A stretch of DNA of 64,000 bases from Epiperipatus broadwayi (taxonomy: Eukaryota > Onychophora > Udeonychophora > Euonychophora > Peripatidae), in contig JAQFVV010012416.1 of the NCBI GenBank assembly GCA_028023455.1, positions 7,421,594-7,485,593 on the forward strand, given 5' to 3'. Within the stretch, counting starts at the first letter, position 1. Each line of letters starts with the position of its first letter. The translations under genes and the position numbers were made by a program. The notes beneath the pieces were generated by a model. That model did not search any database, was not told the DNA's origin, and was given only the letters and a program-made list of their open reading frames with translations. Below, piece after piece: positions 37,946 to 49,468 of the stretch.

Positions 37946-38644
37946 TTTAATCACAAAATTGTTTGGAATTGATACACTTGATCAGATACTTGTTGTTAAT
38001 ATTACAAAATATGATCAAATAGTCAAAAAAAACTGCATTGCATATATATAATGTATGTGTCCTCTTCTAATAAATAACTGACCCAAATAAAAAGTGACTT
38101 TTTATTTAGTAAATAAATAATTGAATGATTAGTTGTTTGGGGAGTCATGAGTAGCTGTTTGTGTTCAGGCACTGGAAGTGACAAGGTGGCCTGCAATCCA
38201 TGGACTTTTAACCATAAATCCATTACTCTATCCTTATGCCATAACAAAGAACTTTTTATTTGTTAAAAGACAGTTACAAACTTTGAAAAATCAAAATTCT
38301 ATCACATATGCAAAAACAAGAATAATGTTTTTTTCTAAAATTGTTCATCATCTGTTCTGTTTTTTCAAACTCCTTAACGGCATTTGTATTAAATAATGAT
38401 GAATCCATTTATCTTATTGTTGAAAATATTTCAACATCAAATTTTCCAAGAGATTAATAAATCATATGCCTCATGACATGACCCAAATAATTCATGGTTT
38501 GAGCAAAATGTCAAGTCTAAATTCATCAAATATTCACTTAAATTAAACTAACCTAATCAGTTTAACCATTTTATTAAATAGTTAACTTTTTGAAAAATCG
38601 TGGGACATTCAGGCATCAAAAGTAACGTAGCAAAGTTGATCTTT

Positions 38645-38730
38645 CCATGTGTCACAGCATCCTCCAGGAAGCGAACCCGGGACAATTGCTTGTAAAGGTG
38701 CTAACTATTCGGCCACCAATGCTTGACAAT
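38645..38730 (-). mobile_element. tRNA-like mini-element, anticodon position TAC, 13-bp target duplication
   Basis: The exact 13-mer AAAGTTGATCTTT at 38632-38644 and 38731-38743 brackets an 86-bp insertion. On the minus strand it reads GTCAAGCATTGGTGGCCGAA, then an anticodon loop TTTACAA, then a B-box/T-arm CCCGGGTTCGCTTCCTGG, ending GATGCTGTGAC. The anticodon stem is broken, so it is a tRNA-derived element and not a working tRNA. Confidence 0.8.
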
Positions 38731-38929
38731 AAAGTTGATCTTTGATCTAAAAATAGCCTTAAAATCCATCAACTTACCATTATGCTAAATCATACAATAA
38801 AAATAATCAAATGATTAATTGCTAGAGTCATATAATGCTTAAGCTCTATACCTAAAGATAATTTAAATCAAGGCTGTCCAATCTTAATCCACAATAGGTG
38901 TAATGTGCTTCTATAATATAAACTCTATA

Positions 38930-39200
38930 ACCACTGTCTGATACCACTCATGAGAAGAGTATTATTTTATTATATAATTAAGGTTCCAAATGGAAATTTA
39001 AAATAAGTAAAACAATTAAAATTAATTTTTAAATTATTTATTTCAGATTCGAATTTGAACATTTACTGTACATTTTTCAATGGCTACAATATTTGTATAA
39101 CATAATAGCTACAGGCATTATCTCATACCATGTCCTATTTTATATAGTTAAGATTCCAAATATGTAACGCAAATAAAAATAATTTTAATCATTACATACA
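38930..39200. repeat. Degenerate duplication, about 168-bp offset
   Basis: TTATATAATTAAGGTTCCAA (about 38973) and TTATATAGTTAAGATTCCAA (about 39141) start two related segments. Each is preceded by a similar TGATACCACT or CTCATACCATG phrase. Confidence 0.4.
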
Positions 39201-40984
39201 AATAAAAATGTAACCATAGATCATGAAAAATAGACAAATAATATTACTTATGTTTGGAATACAACTAATAAAGAATACTGCTAACCCAAAATAAAAGATA
39301 TAATACTTATGCTATGCAAGCAAAATTCATACTAATTATTTTTTTTGCAAAATACAGATACACTTACAAACATACTGAGATGGACACACATTCAAATCAT
39401 AAAATTCTGGAAAATCAAGGCATATAAAAACTTTATGCAATATGACTTACTTCTTGTAGACATTAAGGGTTAAGCAACCCAAGAACCACATTTAAAAAAA
39501 ATATTTATCCAAGAACTGCATCCAAAATAATAAATATAGTAAATATATTACATTATTGGAGAGTACAAGCATTAGTTAGAGTTACAGTGTTTATAAAAGT
39601 TTTTATTGAAACAGTATATAAGATACAACTGTTTAAATTATAATCACCAGATAATAGTATCAATATAAATAGTATCATTTCATAATAGAATAAAAATATC
39701 TATAAGCATTAAATTTAAGTCAGTTTATTTTTTCACTAAAAAAAAATCAAAACCTCTAGATGGGCTGCACAAATCCTTATAGCTCTGGTTTAGAACTTTG
39801 ATCCAGGAAATGTTAGCCATTCAATCTATAGCACTGCCACACTACTGTGCCAAACCATAAAAGATTAAGGAACAGAGAATACAATTTACACAACAGCCGT
39901 AAAAATATTCCCACTCTTTACTCAAAATTTAAATTAATTTAAAAGCTAGTATTATGGCATAATAATTTAAAAATATAGAATCAAAAATTAGTATTAAAAA
40001 TGATGATCATACATTAAATTATATTAAAATAATTATTTTGCGCAAATATACAAGTAGATTTCAACCATATATTTTTAAAAAATCAATATCTACATTAGCA
40101 ATAATACTCTCATTTATTTAATGACAATGTTACATCCAAATCCCAGACTATGCAATCATCTAGTGCATGCTTACTCAAGCTTACAATAGATGGCTCTGAT
40201 GCAGAAAAACTAGAATGAAGTCAGCTCCTAATACAAATGCTTAATGTAAGCAGAGAATATCATATCATATGATGTTTCATTTAATATATATATATAAAAC
40301 TATTTAATATATTAAAAAAAAAAAAAAAGAGCAAAAAATTACAAAAATTCAAGATTTAATATTTTATTTCCATTTTTTAAAATCTCATCTTACATTAATC
40401 ATTTGGAAATACATATACAATCATACAAATGAGTTAGAAGGCACTACAAATAAGTATTCCAATATGGTGATGATCTAGAATATGAATATGTTGGTGAATT
40501 TGTTAAAATATCAACAAAACTAAATAATACTGAAAACTCAGTAATAATTAAAATAAGCAAATAATAATAATGATAAAATATTATATGTTAATGAATTTGG
40601 CTCTAAAAAACAAAAATCCTGAATAATCAAATGCTTGTTTATTACTAAACAAAAAGATAACTATTAATATATCATCATCAGTAAACATCTGATATAAAAA
40701 GAAAAATTCTACACATCAATGTCTTCAAGCCTTTCAATCCATGGTTATAATCCTGGTCATTCATAACTACTTCCTTACTTTAGATAAAATCAGCTTCATC
40801 TTAACTTTTTGCCTCTTACTTTCCATAGATTTCTTAATCCTATTCTTCATAATTCCTCTATATATATATAGTTTATGCTCAATCTTTTCCAAAATTATCT
40901 CAATAAATAATGTCTTTTCATTTATTGTCTTAAACATTTAAATACTGAAAATCTTATTCTTTCAATTTATCTTTTCCACTCTTT
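39201..40984. other. No gene recognised
   Basis: AT-rich with A-runs and (AT)n tracts. The open frame at 40741-40941 is hydrophobic low-complexity sequence. Confidence 0.4.
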
Positions 40985-42345
40985 CTCAAATTCACAACTC
41001 ATCTTGACAGGGAAGCAAATCCCAGGCAGATTCAAAGCAGCCCCCCAGGGCTTCCTGGGATTCCATCTTGCACCCCCCCCCTCAGTCATGAGGAGATACA
41101 TGGAGAAAAAGCTATTCACCAAAATCGAGAAAACAGTTAACTCACTATCCAAAATTTACCTCCCCCTTTTGGGCAAGGTTGCCTTACTTAATTCTGTAGT
41201 ACTTCTCAAAATCACATACTATCTGACCGGCTTTTCACCCACCAGCACCTTCATTAAAAGGGTTGAGGCATTTTGTAGGAAGCTATGCTGGGGAAGGGGA
41301 TCCCTGTCATCAGCTTAACCATTTTACAGAAGCCCAAACCCCTGAATGAACTGGCCTCACATGCCATTAAGGTTTTCCAAATTCAAAGAACATACAATAT
41401 TCTGGTTAGGCTATTGAATTCTCATTCTGACCTTGAGTGCCCTATTCCCATAGAAAGGGTAAACCTACCAATAGACCCCCACTCAGACTGAGGAGACTTT
41501 GGATCCAACAACAGGTGACGGATGTCCTGCCATGAATCAAGACCTCTGGCTCCCTATTTCAGTCAAAACTTACCTACTGGGACACATACCAACTGATGTT
41601 TGAGGATAAAATATTTACCCCCATCTTGCTGTCAATTTCTATCTCCAGATTTGCCAAGTAGACACAATTCCTCAGACTTGAGCCCAAGTATGTGGAATTC
41701 CTGCTCAAGGTCAATCTTACGGCCTTCCACAGAGTCCTTCTTATTCCATCATAGAGGCTATAACATCGATACCTTGTGCTCAATGTGTGGTAAGTAGGAA
41801 AAAACCATGGACCACATTCTGTTCCATTGTGATTTGTGGTCTCGTCTCCGAGGCATGGTTCTGAAAAAAATGTCTGTATCTGACCTGGCTTGTGTAATGA
41901 TTCCTCTGGCCTTTGAAAAGGGCTCTTTGCCAAAATATGGCTGGCTTCATTTGTCAACTCGGAATTCAGACTATACATTGCAAAGTATTGTTTGAAAGTG
42001 GGATTAACCACCATCCTGAATACTTCCTAATAAATTTCATACAGAAGGCTAGGGAGATTGACAAGAGGACTTGCCCAGACAAGTTGGTGATTCAGACCTG
42101 TGAACACTAAAAATATGTTTCAAGACATTCCGTTTCATTCCATGTATGATGCCTCTAACCTTATTAGGACTGATTCCTCCCCCTATTGCTGTGATGAAAT
42201 GGATGGGATGACCTACCTCCTATCTGAACTGTATTCCTGTAGACCCATTGCAGACAATGCTTGTTAACAGCAGCTCTAACTATTGCCTGTATACACAATT
42301 ATGTACCTTGCTCTATAAATGAATAAAATATCTTTTGAAATGAAA
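40985..42345 (+). pseudogene. L1/Tx1-like LINE 3' fragment
   Basis: The first frame (41004-41318) reads FLGFHLAPPP and LLGKVALLNSVVLLKITYYL, then FCRKLCWGRG. These match the region just after the RT palm (GxxHLxPP...LxGKxxLxxxxxxPKxxY...FxWG). After frameshifts, CSMCGK-stop-EKTMDHILFHC (about 41785-41835) gives the C-x2-C...H-x4-C zinc motif. An AATAAA (about 42322) and an A-rich end near 42345 look like the element's own 3' end. GC content is visibly higher than in the flanks. The antisense frame 41574-42014 is a shadow. Confidence 0.65.
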
Positions 42346-42967
42346 AATTTAAATCAGCGTTTCTTTATTCAGTTTTAAAAAGTTTAATATTTATGAAAGG
42401 AAAAAATAGTCTAAATTAAAGAGAAATGTTTTAAATATAATTTAAAATTAGGAAAATTTAACCATAAGGAATTAATAATAAAAAAAATTTTTTTAGATAA
42501 TTAATGTTGGCAAAAGTTGTGTTTTTACATATTCTTGGCCCCTGGGCCATGTTTAATATTTTTAACTGTTGCAGTTTATTTTACTCAACTTTAAAATATA
42601 TATATATGAGAGGAAAAAAATTGAATCAATAGTTCGAACCATCTATATAAAAGCATTTTCATAAATCTGCAGTAAACAAAATGGCATTAATTTCTAATTC
42701 TTGTATGTCAGTACTCTTTTTTATTATTATCATTATTAATTATGTAAAGTTTAGATTTAACGTGCAATACAACCCCCCCCCCCTTTCAAATTATTTTCAG
42801 AATCTATATTTTGCAAATTAATAAGCAGTAACAACTCATAAAAATAAAGGCTTGCTATTTTTTAAAATTTCTTCAGTTTTAAACATCATATTCATTTCAG
42901 AATGCATCTAGTTAGAATTGTTACTTCAATGCGCATGATAATAAGTTGAAGTTAATGAAATTACTAA

Positions 42968-43765
42968 TTTGAAATATGAATTCTTTTCTACAGAACAGTC
43001 TTTTTCATACTTGCACTTATTTATGTAATACATAGGGCGTTTGAATGCAGACTTTCACACAACCCTCAACCATCATGCTATCTCATACGGATGATACACT
43101 TGATCACACACACATGTTGAAAAGATAAATAATCACCAATATACGTATTTTGTGTTAAAACAGCACTCATCAGTTGGTCCAGATTATCATCTCCACACAT
43201 ATTTACAATCAAGGCTGAGCTTATATTAAGATAGCCAATCTTTACACTTTAATGGACAGGCTTCAAACTATTCCACCCCACAACTCTTCAGCCATCCATT
43301 TCCTTGAAAATCTGATGATGGAATACTCAAAGCCCACCTTAGTACCAACCTTCTCATCCTATCCATGTTGACCACAAGTCACTCTGACCCATCATGTACA
43401 GGACATAGTCCATTTAGATACATATACAAAGTATTGGCAGACCTTAAAGCACTATATTTGAAATATGAATTTTTTCTACAGAACAGGCTTTTTCATACCT
43501 CCACTTACATGACCCTCAATCATCATGCTATCTCATACTGCTGATACACATTATCACACACATGTTGAAAAGATAAATAATCAATACATGTATTTTCACG
43601 CTAAACCAACATTCATCAGTTGGTCAGATTATCATCTCCACACATACATACAATCAAAGTTCAGCTTATATTAAGATAGCCAATTTTCACACTTTAATGG
43701 ATAGGCTTCAAACTACTCCACCCCACAACTCTGCAACTGAAAATCTGATAATGGAATGCTTTAAT
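42968..43765. repeat. Foldback family C, two direct copies
   Basis: Segments beginning GAAATATGAATT at 42971 and 43460 (offset 489) both continue with CTACAGAACAG, then a tRNA-like head. They go on to CATGTTGAAAAGATAAATAA, CATCAGTTGGTC, GCTTATATTAAGATAGCCAA and AAAATCTGATRATGGAAT. The second copy is shorter. The head on the minus strand contains AGTCTGCATTCAAACGCC, B-box-like. Each copy holds one arm sequence of the palindrome at 32987-33254. Confidence 0.65.
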
Positions 43766-45439
43766 GAAAATATAGTATATATATGGTTTATTATTTCTAA
43801 TAAATAAATAAAAAATGTTTGGCATTAAGTTTTAATGTTATATAAACAGATTTTTAATAAAAATAGTGTGGCTATAGTTGTACAAAACATAAATAAAACT
43901 AAATGAAAGCTTAAGTATTTATTCCAATTCAAATGTTTTATATCAGTGGAATCAATAGACTTTTTCAATCATAACATCTTAATGGTATGACAGATTTTAT
44001 TTCCTAATGAAGCTTTTTACTTAGTCATCAGTGAAAATAATAGCAATTAGGTATTACCATTTTGAATAAAACTAGAATTAGATATCTATCGAATCATTAT
44101 CTTCATAAATAAAATATGGTAATTTAAACTCCATAAGAATAAACGTGAGAGAAAATTACTAAAAATAGTAAATTACAGAAGAATTTGGTAGTTCGAGTAT
44201 ACAGATTAACCATGAATGACAAATACTTACATACTTATCGTGCTAGTGTTTTTTTAGCTTCTTTGGCATCTTTCGATAAGATTTTCTTCTTAAAAAATTT
44301 AAACATCTTGCCTAAGTTGCAGCTTTCACTTGGATTCTTTCATCAATTTATCTATCCGATAAAATCAAATCAATACTGAACTACTTTAAAAAACTTCAAG
44401 ATAACCTTTACAATGTAAATGGATGTATCTCTTCCATGATAACCATATTCAAGTTTACTGTATATGTTCAAACAAATGAAGACATTCCCTTATAATAAAA
44501 GACTGAATATCAAGCCGAAAAAAGATATTGATCTGTTTTATGACCTTGCCAAATTTTCAAAATTTTATAAAGTGGTCTTAAATAAAAAACCAAGTCCATG
44601 CTTCCCTTCTATACAAAAAATTTGATAAAATAACAGTCCTATATACTATGAAGAAGTTTCTTGAAGTGGTTATATCACAATTGTGATGATTACCCATTAT
44701 ATATATAATTATAAATTACAGCAAAATTTAATTAAGCATCTATCAATTAAACTTTACACAATTTCTCTTTTAATATAATTAATATTAAAAACATATTGAT
44801 CCTTAACTCTGTTAATTTTAATTACACATATACAGGCATTGATGTGTGCCTTTGGCTGAAATATATGTGTGTGTATGTGTGTGCATAGGTTATTAAAAAA
44901 AGGCTTTATATATGTAAATGTGTCAAAAGTCATAAGAATTACGATGAATGATATATTACAAAAATTTATCAAAAAATAGGCAATAATAAAAATAAAATAA
45001 AAAGAGGATAAAATTTGACAAATTTTTAGAATAGTCTTCAATAACTTGGGATTTATTTAACACTGATAAATAGCCAAACATGGCTTGCATCTTGTGATAA
45101 ACTAGTAACAAAACCTGATGAATGATTAATCAAATAGCCAATCTCTTCACTATGATTACAAATATATAACTGGAATAAAAATATAATTTTTTAAAAAAAA
45201 GTGTGTGTGTGTATATATAAATTAAAACTAATAAGACTGCTATTAGGCTTATTCACTTTTGTAGTGGTCTGCAGCCAACTATACAAACCATCCAATTATT
45301 GATTAGTAAACGGGTATCTAGTTATTATTAGTTAAATGTAATAATTTAGTAAATATTTATACATTTGGATTTTTTTCATGTAATATTTATTTTATTCAGC
45401 TAAGCGCTTTCAATACTAAAAGTAAAGCAAGATGGAAAA
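43766..45439. other. No gene recognised
   Basis: Open frames 44185-44379 (plus) and 44754-45041 (minus) are AT-rich chance frames; the latter spans a GT-rich tract near 44865-44885. A short (GT)n tract is at about 45202-45212. Confidence 0.4.
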
Positions 45440-45500
45440 ATCATACCACCCGCCCTTTGCCGCCAATCAGCTGTGAATAATATCTTCACGGTTCTCTTTG
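45440..45500. promoter_or_regulatory. Promoter-like cluster of GC box, CCAAT box and E-box
   Basis: CCCGCCC (45449-45455), CCAAT (45463-45467, as GCCAATCAG) and CAGCTG (45468-45473) lie within 25 bases of unusually GC-rich sequence. This combination is typical of animal promoters, but no flanking exon or transcription start can be assigned. Confidence 0.25.
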
Positions 45501-45573
45501 AATGCATATTGGAAAAGTTTCTGCATAAAAGGAGGCAATTCTTACTTATATTTATAAATATACACACATATGT

Positions 45574-45614
45574 TAAAGTGAAGACTTTCAAGAAAAAAAA
45601 AAGTCTTCACTTTA
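45574..45614. other. Perfect 15-bp hairpin
   Basis: TAAAGTGAAGACTTT (45574-45588) and its exact reverse complement (45600-45614) flank an 11-base A-rich loop. Confidence 0.85.
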
Positions 45615-45991
45615 TTATAATAATCTTTTACAGCAAAGATAAGTTTAAATAGCTTTTTATGTTTTTGAAAAACTATGGATTAAATAGATTTAGTAACTTT
45701 ATGGTTTGACTTTTCTTTTGGACTGCAAAGACTATGTTTTTAATCACTTATAGGAGGAACCAGAATAATTTATATACATATAAAAGATTAGATTTGCATA
45801 ACTGTACAATTAATTTTATTTAAATTCAAAACTTTAGGCTATTTGAAACTTTTAAATCATTAACGTGAATAGTATAATATAAATATAAAAAAAACATGTT
45901 ATTGTTATATGGTTACTCAAGTCCAATGCTCCCTCTGGAGATGACCAGTAATCAGAAAGTAATGTAAGGATTTGGATAACATTATCATCTA

Positions 45992-46052
45992 GTATAAAGT
46001 GTGATAAACAGAGTAACTAAAATTCAAAAAACATGTTTATCACACTTTATAC
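45992..46052. other. Perfect 18-bp hairpin
   Basis: GTATAAAGTGTGATAAAC (45992-46009) and its exact reverse complement (46035-46052) flank a 25-base loop. The phrase ATTATCATCTAGTATA stands just before the left arm (about 45981) and again at about 46104, so a small element with flanking repeats is possible. Confidence 0.85.
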
Positions 46053-47999
46053 GTGAAGCATAATTTTCATTATCTGATAAGAGTTTTTGTATTATTTATT
46101 TATTATCATCTAGTATAGATGTTTCCGAAGTTTAGTAAATTGAATAGTTTAATATTCCCAATACATCTATAAAAATTATCGTAAATTTTTATGATCTAGA
46201 TATTTTGAACTGCAAAATGTATAGTTATTACCAGAAATTAAATTTTCTTAAGGATATAAAAATTGGTATTAATATTTTATCTGAAATTAATACATCTTTA
46301 AATTGCAAAAATATTTTGAATAGCATAAGTTACTGTGTAACAAAAATTATTATACACTTTTCAATAGAAAGAGAATAATTCAATGGGCTTTAGTAAAATG
46401 AATGCCAGTAGGAAAACGATGAATATAAGGTCCCTAATCTAATCTTTTTTCTGAGTTTCATTTGAGAATAATAATGCTCTTTAGTGGGGGGGGGGGGGAA
46501 CAGCACTGCTAACAGATGTAAAACTGTTTTAATTTCGAATAATCAACAGTCACTGGTAAATGATTATAACCTTCCTAACTCCTGCAATGAAAAAAGTTAA
46601 AGTTTTGGGATGATTGTGCAAGCCTATCTATAAACTAAAAATATGTCCGCATTTAACACATATTGTTCCTTTTATCATTTTATCTATCTACACTTAAAAA
46701 AATGAAATATGTTCATTATATAATCACAACTGCCTCCTAATTTGCCACTTCCATTATTACTGATACTATTATTTTTACTATTTAAATGAGCAATTCATTT
46801 CACCATATTTTAAATTATCTTTTGTCTGCAACAATTTTCTTTCTGGGGGAATTCACTACCATGCTTAATTGTAGGCTTTTATTGTATTCTATTCTTAGTC
46901 ACATCTTATATTGCTTCTTTTAAATTATCTTTGGGATAATTTTTATAATTTAAATAGAATTATCCTCTCCAATAAAAAATCAACCATTTCACGTGCTAAT
47001 GCAGAAAAGATAAGTTTCTGCGATTGTAAATTCTATATCATTTAATTCTGCAAGTTAGAACATACCACAACAATTTGACCATGGTATTTTCAAAATTTAT
47101 ATAGCATCTTTAAATGAGAGTTTTCCCATGCCTTTATGTTATGTCAATATAAATCAATGTCTTATTTCCACAAAATAAATCTGGCAGAATAACAGCCTTA
47201 CTTATATTGCTGGCTTATTTGGTGAAGCTACATCATTGTGATGAAATATTCTAACTTTTAAATTGTTAAACGTGGAAGCAATATATCAAGACTCCATATT
47301 ACACATCAACATCAAGATATTTAAATTATTCTATATTCTCATGTTCATAACTATTCAAGCCAAGAGTTACTGAAAATTCTTCTTATATCATTGGAAGCAA
47401 AATATATTTTGAAACTCAAAATGCCCAATGTGTTCCTGTATTAGCCAAACTTTTCTGGTGGTGATTTTATTTCCCAATGTTACTGTATTCAGTGTTCCAA
47501 TAAAATAAAAAAAAGTGATACCTATTTGAATAGTATAGTCTTAATAAGACAAACATGAGAGAGAAGTCAATGCTTATGTGGCAAGTTGATATTATCTTTA
47601 TTATGTTCCACTTAAATGCACTCTATATTGAAGTATTAATTATAAAAATTATAAGTTACTTAAATATTTATTTTAGATATCATAAGTTACAAACTAAAAC
47701 TTATCTGAAACCTATTTTTCCATTATTGGATAATAGAGCATTTGGATCCCCCCCAATAATTATTAAAACAAATTATTTATAGATTAAATCCAAAACATTA
47801 GAACATATCATAGATAGTCATTGGATTGACAGAATAATACAATCATCAGCATATTATTGAATGCAACTTAACAAAACTAAATTAATCTGATCAAACATAG
47901 AAAAATAAAATATTTCTAAATGCATATTATACTGAACTTAAAAAAGTGAAAATACAACAAATGAATGAAGGCAGTCAATTATCTTCTTATTTGTCTACA
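46053..47999. other. No gene recognised
   Basis: AT-rich. Contains a G13 homopolymer (46486-46498). Open frame 47555-47782 has no motif. Confidence 0.4.
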
Positions 48000-48680
48000 C
48001 TGCTCTTGACATTTTCTGATTCCCAATCACTATGTCTCTCTGGCCATCAATAACCTTTTTACAAATTTCTGTCTTTAATTTCTCTATATATTTTCTCATT
48101 CCAATTCCTTTTTACACAACCTCTTTTTCACTTTCTTGGTGGTATGCAGTTTAACATTGCTTTTGTTAACCTTTCCCAAGACATCCTCTGTGCATTATCT
48201 TATTCTGGTGTCATTTCATTATAGTGCTTTCAATGATCACTATTTCTGGAATTCTTTTGTTTGTGCACTCTCCCTTCATCTTCCTGTAGATCTTTGCTAA
48301 TAATCTGTTTCTATGATCATCTTTCCATTCTTTCATTCAACTGACAAGCCTCACTTCCTTATATATCAATACCATATTTATTGGTTTTGATATATTAAAA
48401 TCCTGCAATATCTCATTTGATAATGCTATAGCTTTTCTATCCAATGCATTTGTTTCTCTTATAGCTTCATCTGTTCTTTCCCTTTATGTGATCTTCTAGC
48501 CTAGATATTTATATTCCTCATATTTTCCAATCACATGTCCATCTTCCAATATTACATCTAGTTTTGTTCCATGTCCCATTTTCTATATTCTTCTAATAAT
48601 TTTCTAGTCAGAGAGCTCAAATCATCAGCATTACACAATGTATAAAATATTATGTAAAAGATTTCCCATGTTTTCACACT
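48000..48680 (-). pseudogene. LINE RT C-terminal relic
   Basis: On the minus strand, from about 48560 downward, one frame reads VILEDGHVIGKYEEYKYLG, then ERTDEAIRETNALDRKAIAL and INMVLIYKEVRL. This matches the stretch after RT motif C in many animal LINEs (EYKYLG...D-E-A-I-x-x-R). A C-terminal basic part with KRGCVKRNWNEKIYR follows near 48100, resembling the R-G-R-P-x-K-x-W segment. Stops and frameshifts are frequent. Clade not assigned beyond RTE-like; no endonuclease seen. Confidence 0.55.
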
Positions 48681-49019
48681 TTCCTTTTTATATTTTAAGG
48701 GCTTGTTCTAGATATAATTTAAAAAACATAGGTGAGAAGCAACATTACTGATTATTTTTCTATTATCTTAAATCATTTTTATGTTTATTTTTACACATAT
48801 ATTAGTATATAATTTATTAACTATTTAAATAAATTACATCAGTATTTGTTAATTTTAGTGCTACCCACAGTCTTTTGAAATGAATACTATCTTATATCCT
48901 TTTAATATCTTGCCATTTTCCTTTCTATTACAAGGAAATTGCAATATATGGAGTATCAATATATACCACTTCAGTTATATGCTTTTCAAAAAAAAAAAAA
49001 AAGTGCACATAAATAAATA

Positions 49020-49205
49020 AAAAACTATTAAAATTCGTAAATGGAATCAACTTTACATTATGATAGCAGTCATTTTGCAAACCAAGACTGGTATATACAA
49101 TCATGTTTTTAAAAAAACCATTAAAAGTCATAAACTTAATAAATTTCACAATATGATAACAGCCGTTTTTCTGTCTCAGGGCAATGTATGAGATCATATT
49201 TATTA
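49020..49205. repeat. Degenerate 95-bp tandem duplication
   Basis: AAAACTATTAAAATTCGTAA (49020) and AAAACCATTAAAAGTCATAA (about 49115) each start a segment containing AATATGATARCAG or ATTATGATAGCAG. Confidence 0.45.
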
Positions 49206-49276
49206 ATAACATTTTTCATCAGGTTAAACTGAAAGCACATATCATATTACTCTTAACTTTATTGTGATAAAATATT

Positions 49277-49468
49277 TTGCATAATAAAATGCCTTCTAAG
49301 TGTAAAGCTAAAGGTTTTATGAAATTTACAAAAATTTGTGAAGTACCTTTCTTAACTGATAAAATTAAAGTTATCGATTTTTTAATGGCAAAAAAAAAAA
49401 AAGGAACTGTAAATCATTCTTATATTACATCTTTAAACTCTGAAATGGATAAAGCCAAGAAGAGATGA
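49277..49468 (+). pseudogene. pogo/Tigger-like DNA-binding domain relic
   Basis: The frame encodes MPSKCKAKGFMKFTK followed by VPFLTDKIKVIDFLMAKKKK. This resembles the N-terminal helix-turn-helix of Tigger/pogo transposases (M-P-x-K-x-K...L-T-x-x-x-K-x-x-I-L-D-x-L). The frame ends after 63 codons. Downstream, about 49590-49650, another frame contains LFNCDES, reminiscent of the F-N-x-D-E-T motif of these transposases, so an internally deleted copy is possible. Similarity is by motif only. Confidence 0.4.

Noticed and set aside
38160-38250. Minus-strand tRNA-like stretch (TGGCATAAGGATAGAG, GGATTGCAGG)
   Set aside because: B box poor and no T arm; possible SINE head but not supportable.
41574-42014. 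146-codon minus-strand frame
   Set aside because: Antisense of the L1/Tx1-like fragment whose plus-strand frames carry the recognisable zinc motif.
43000-43140. CACA-rich stretch as microsatellite
   Set aside because: Only short CACACACA runs inside the family C repeat; not an independent array.
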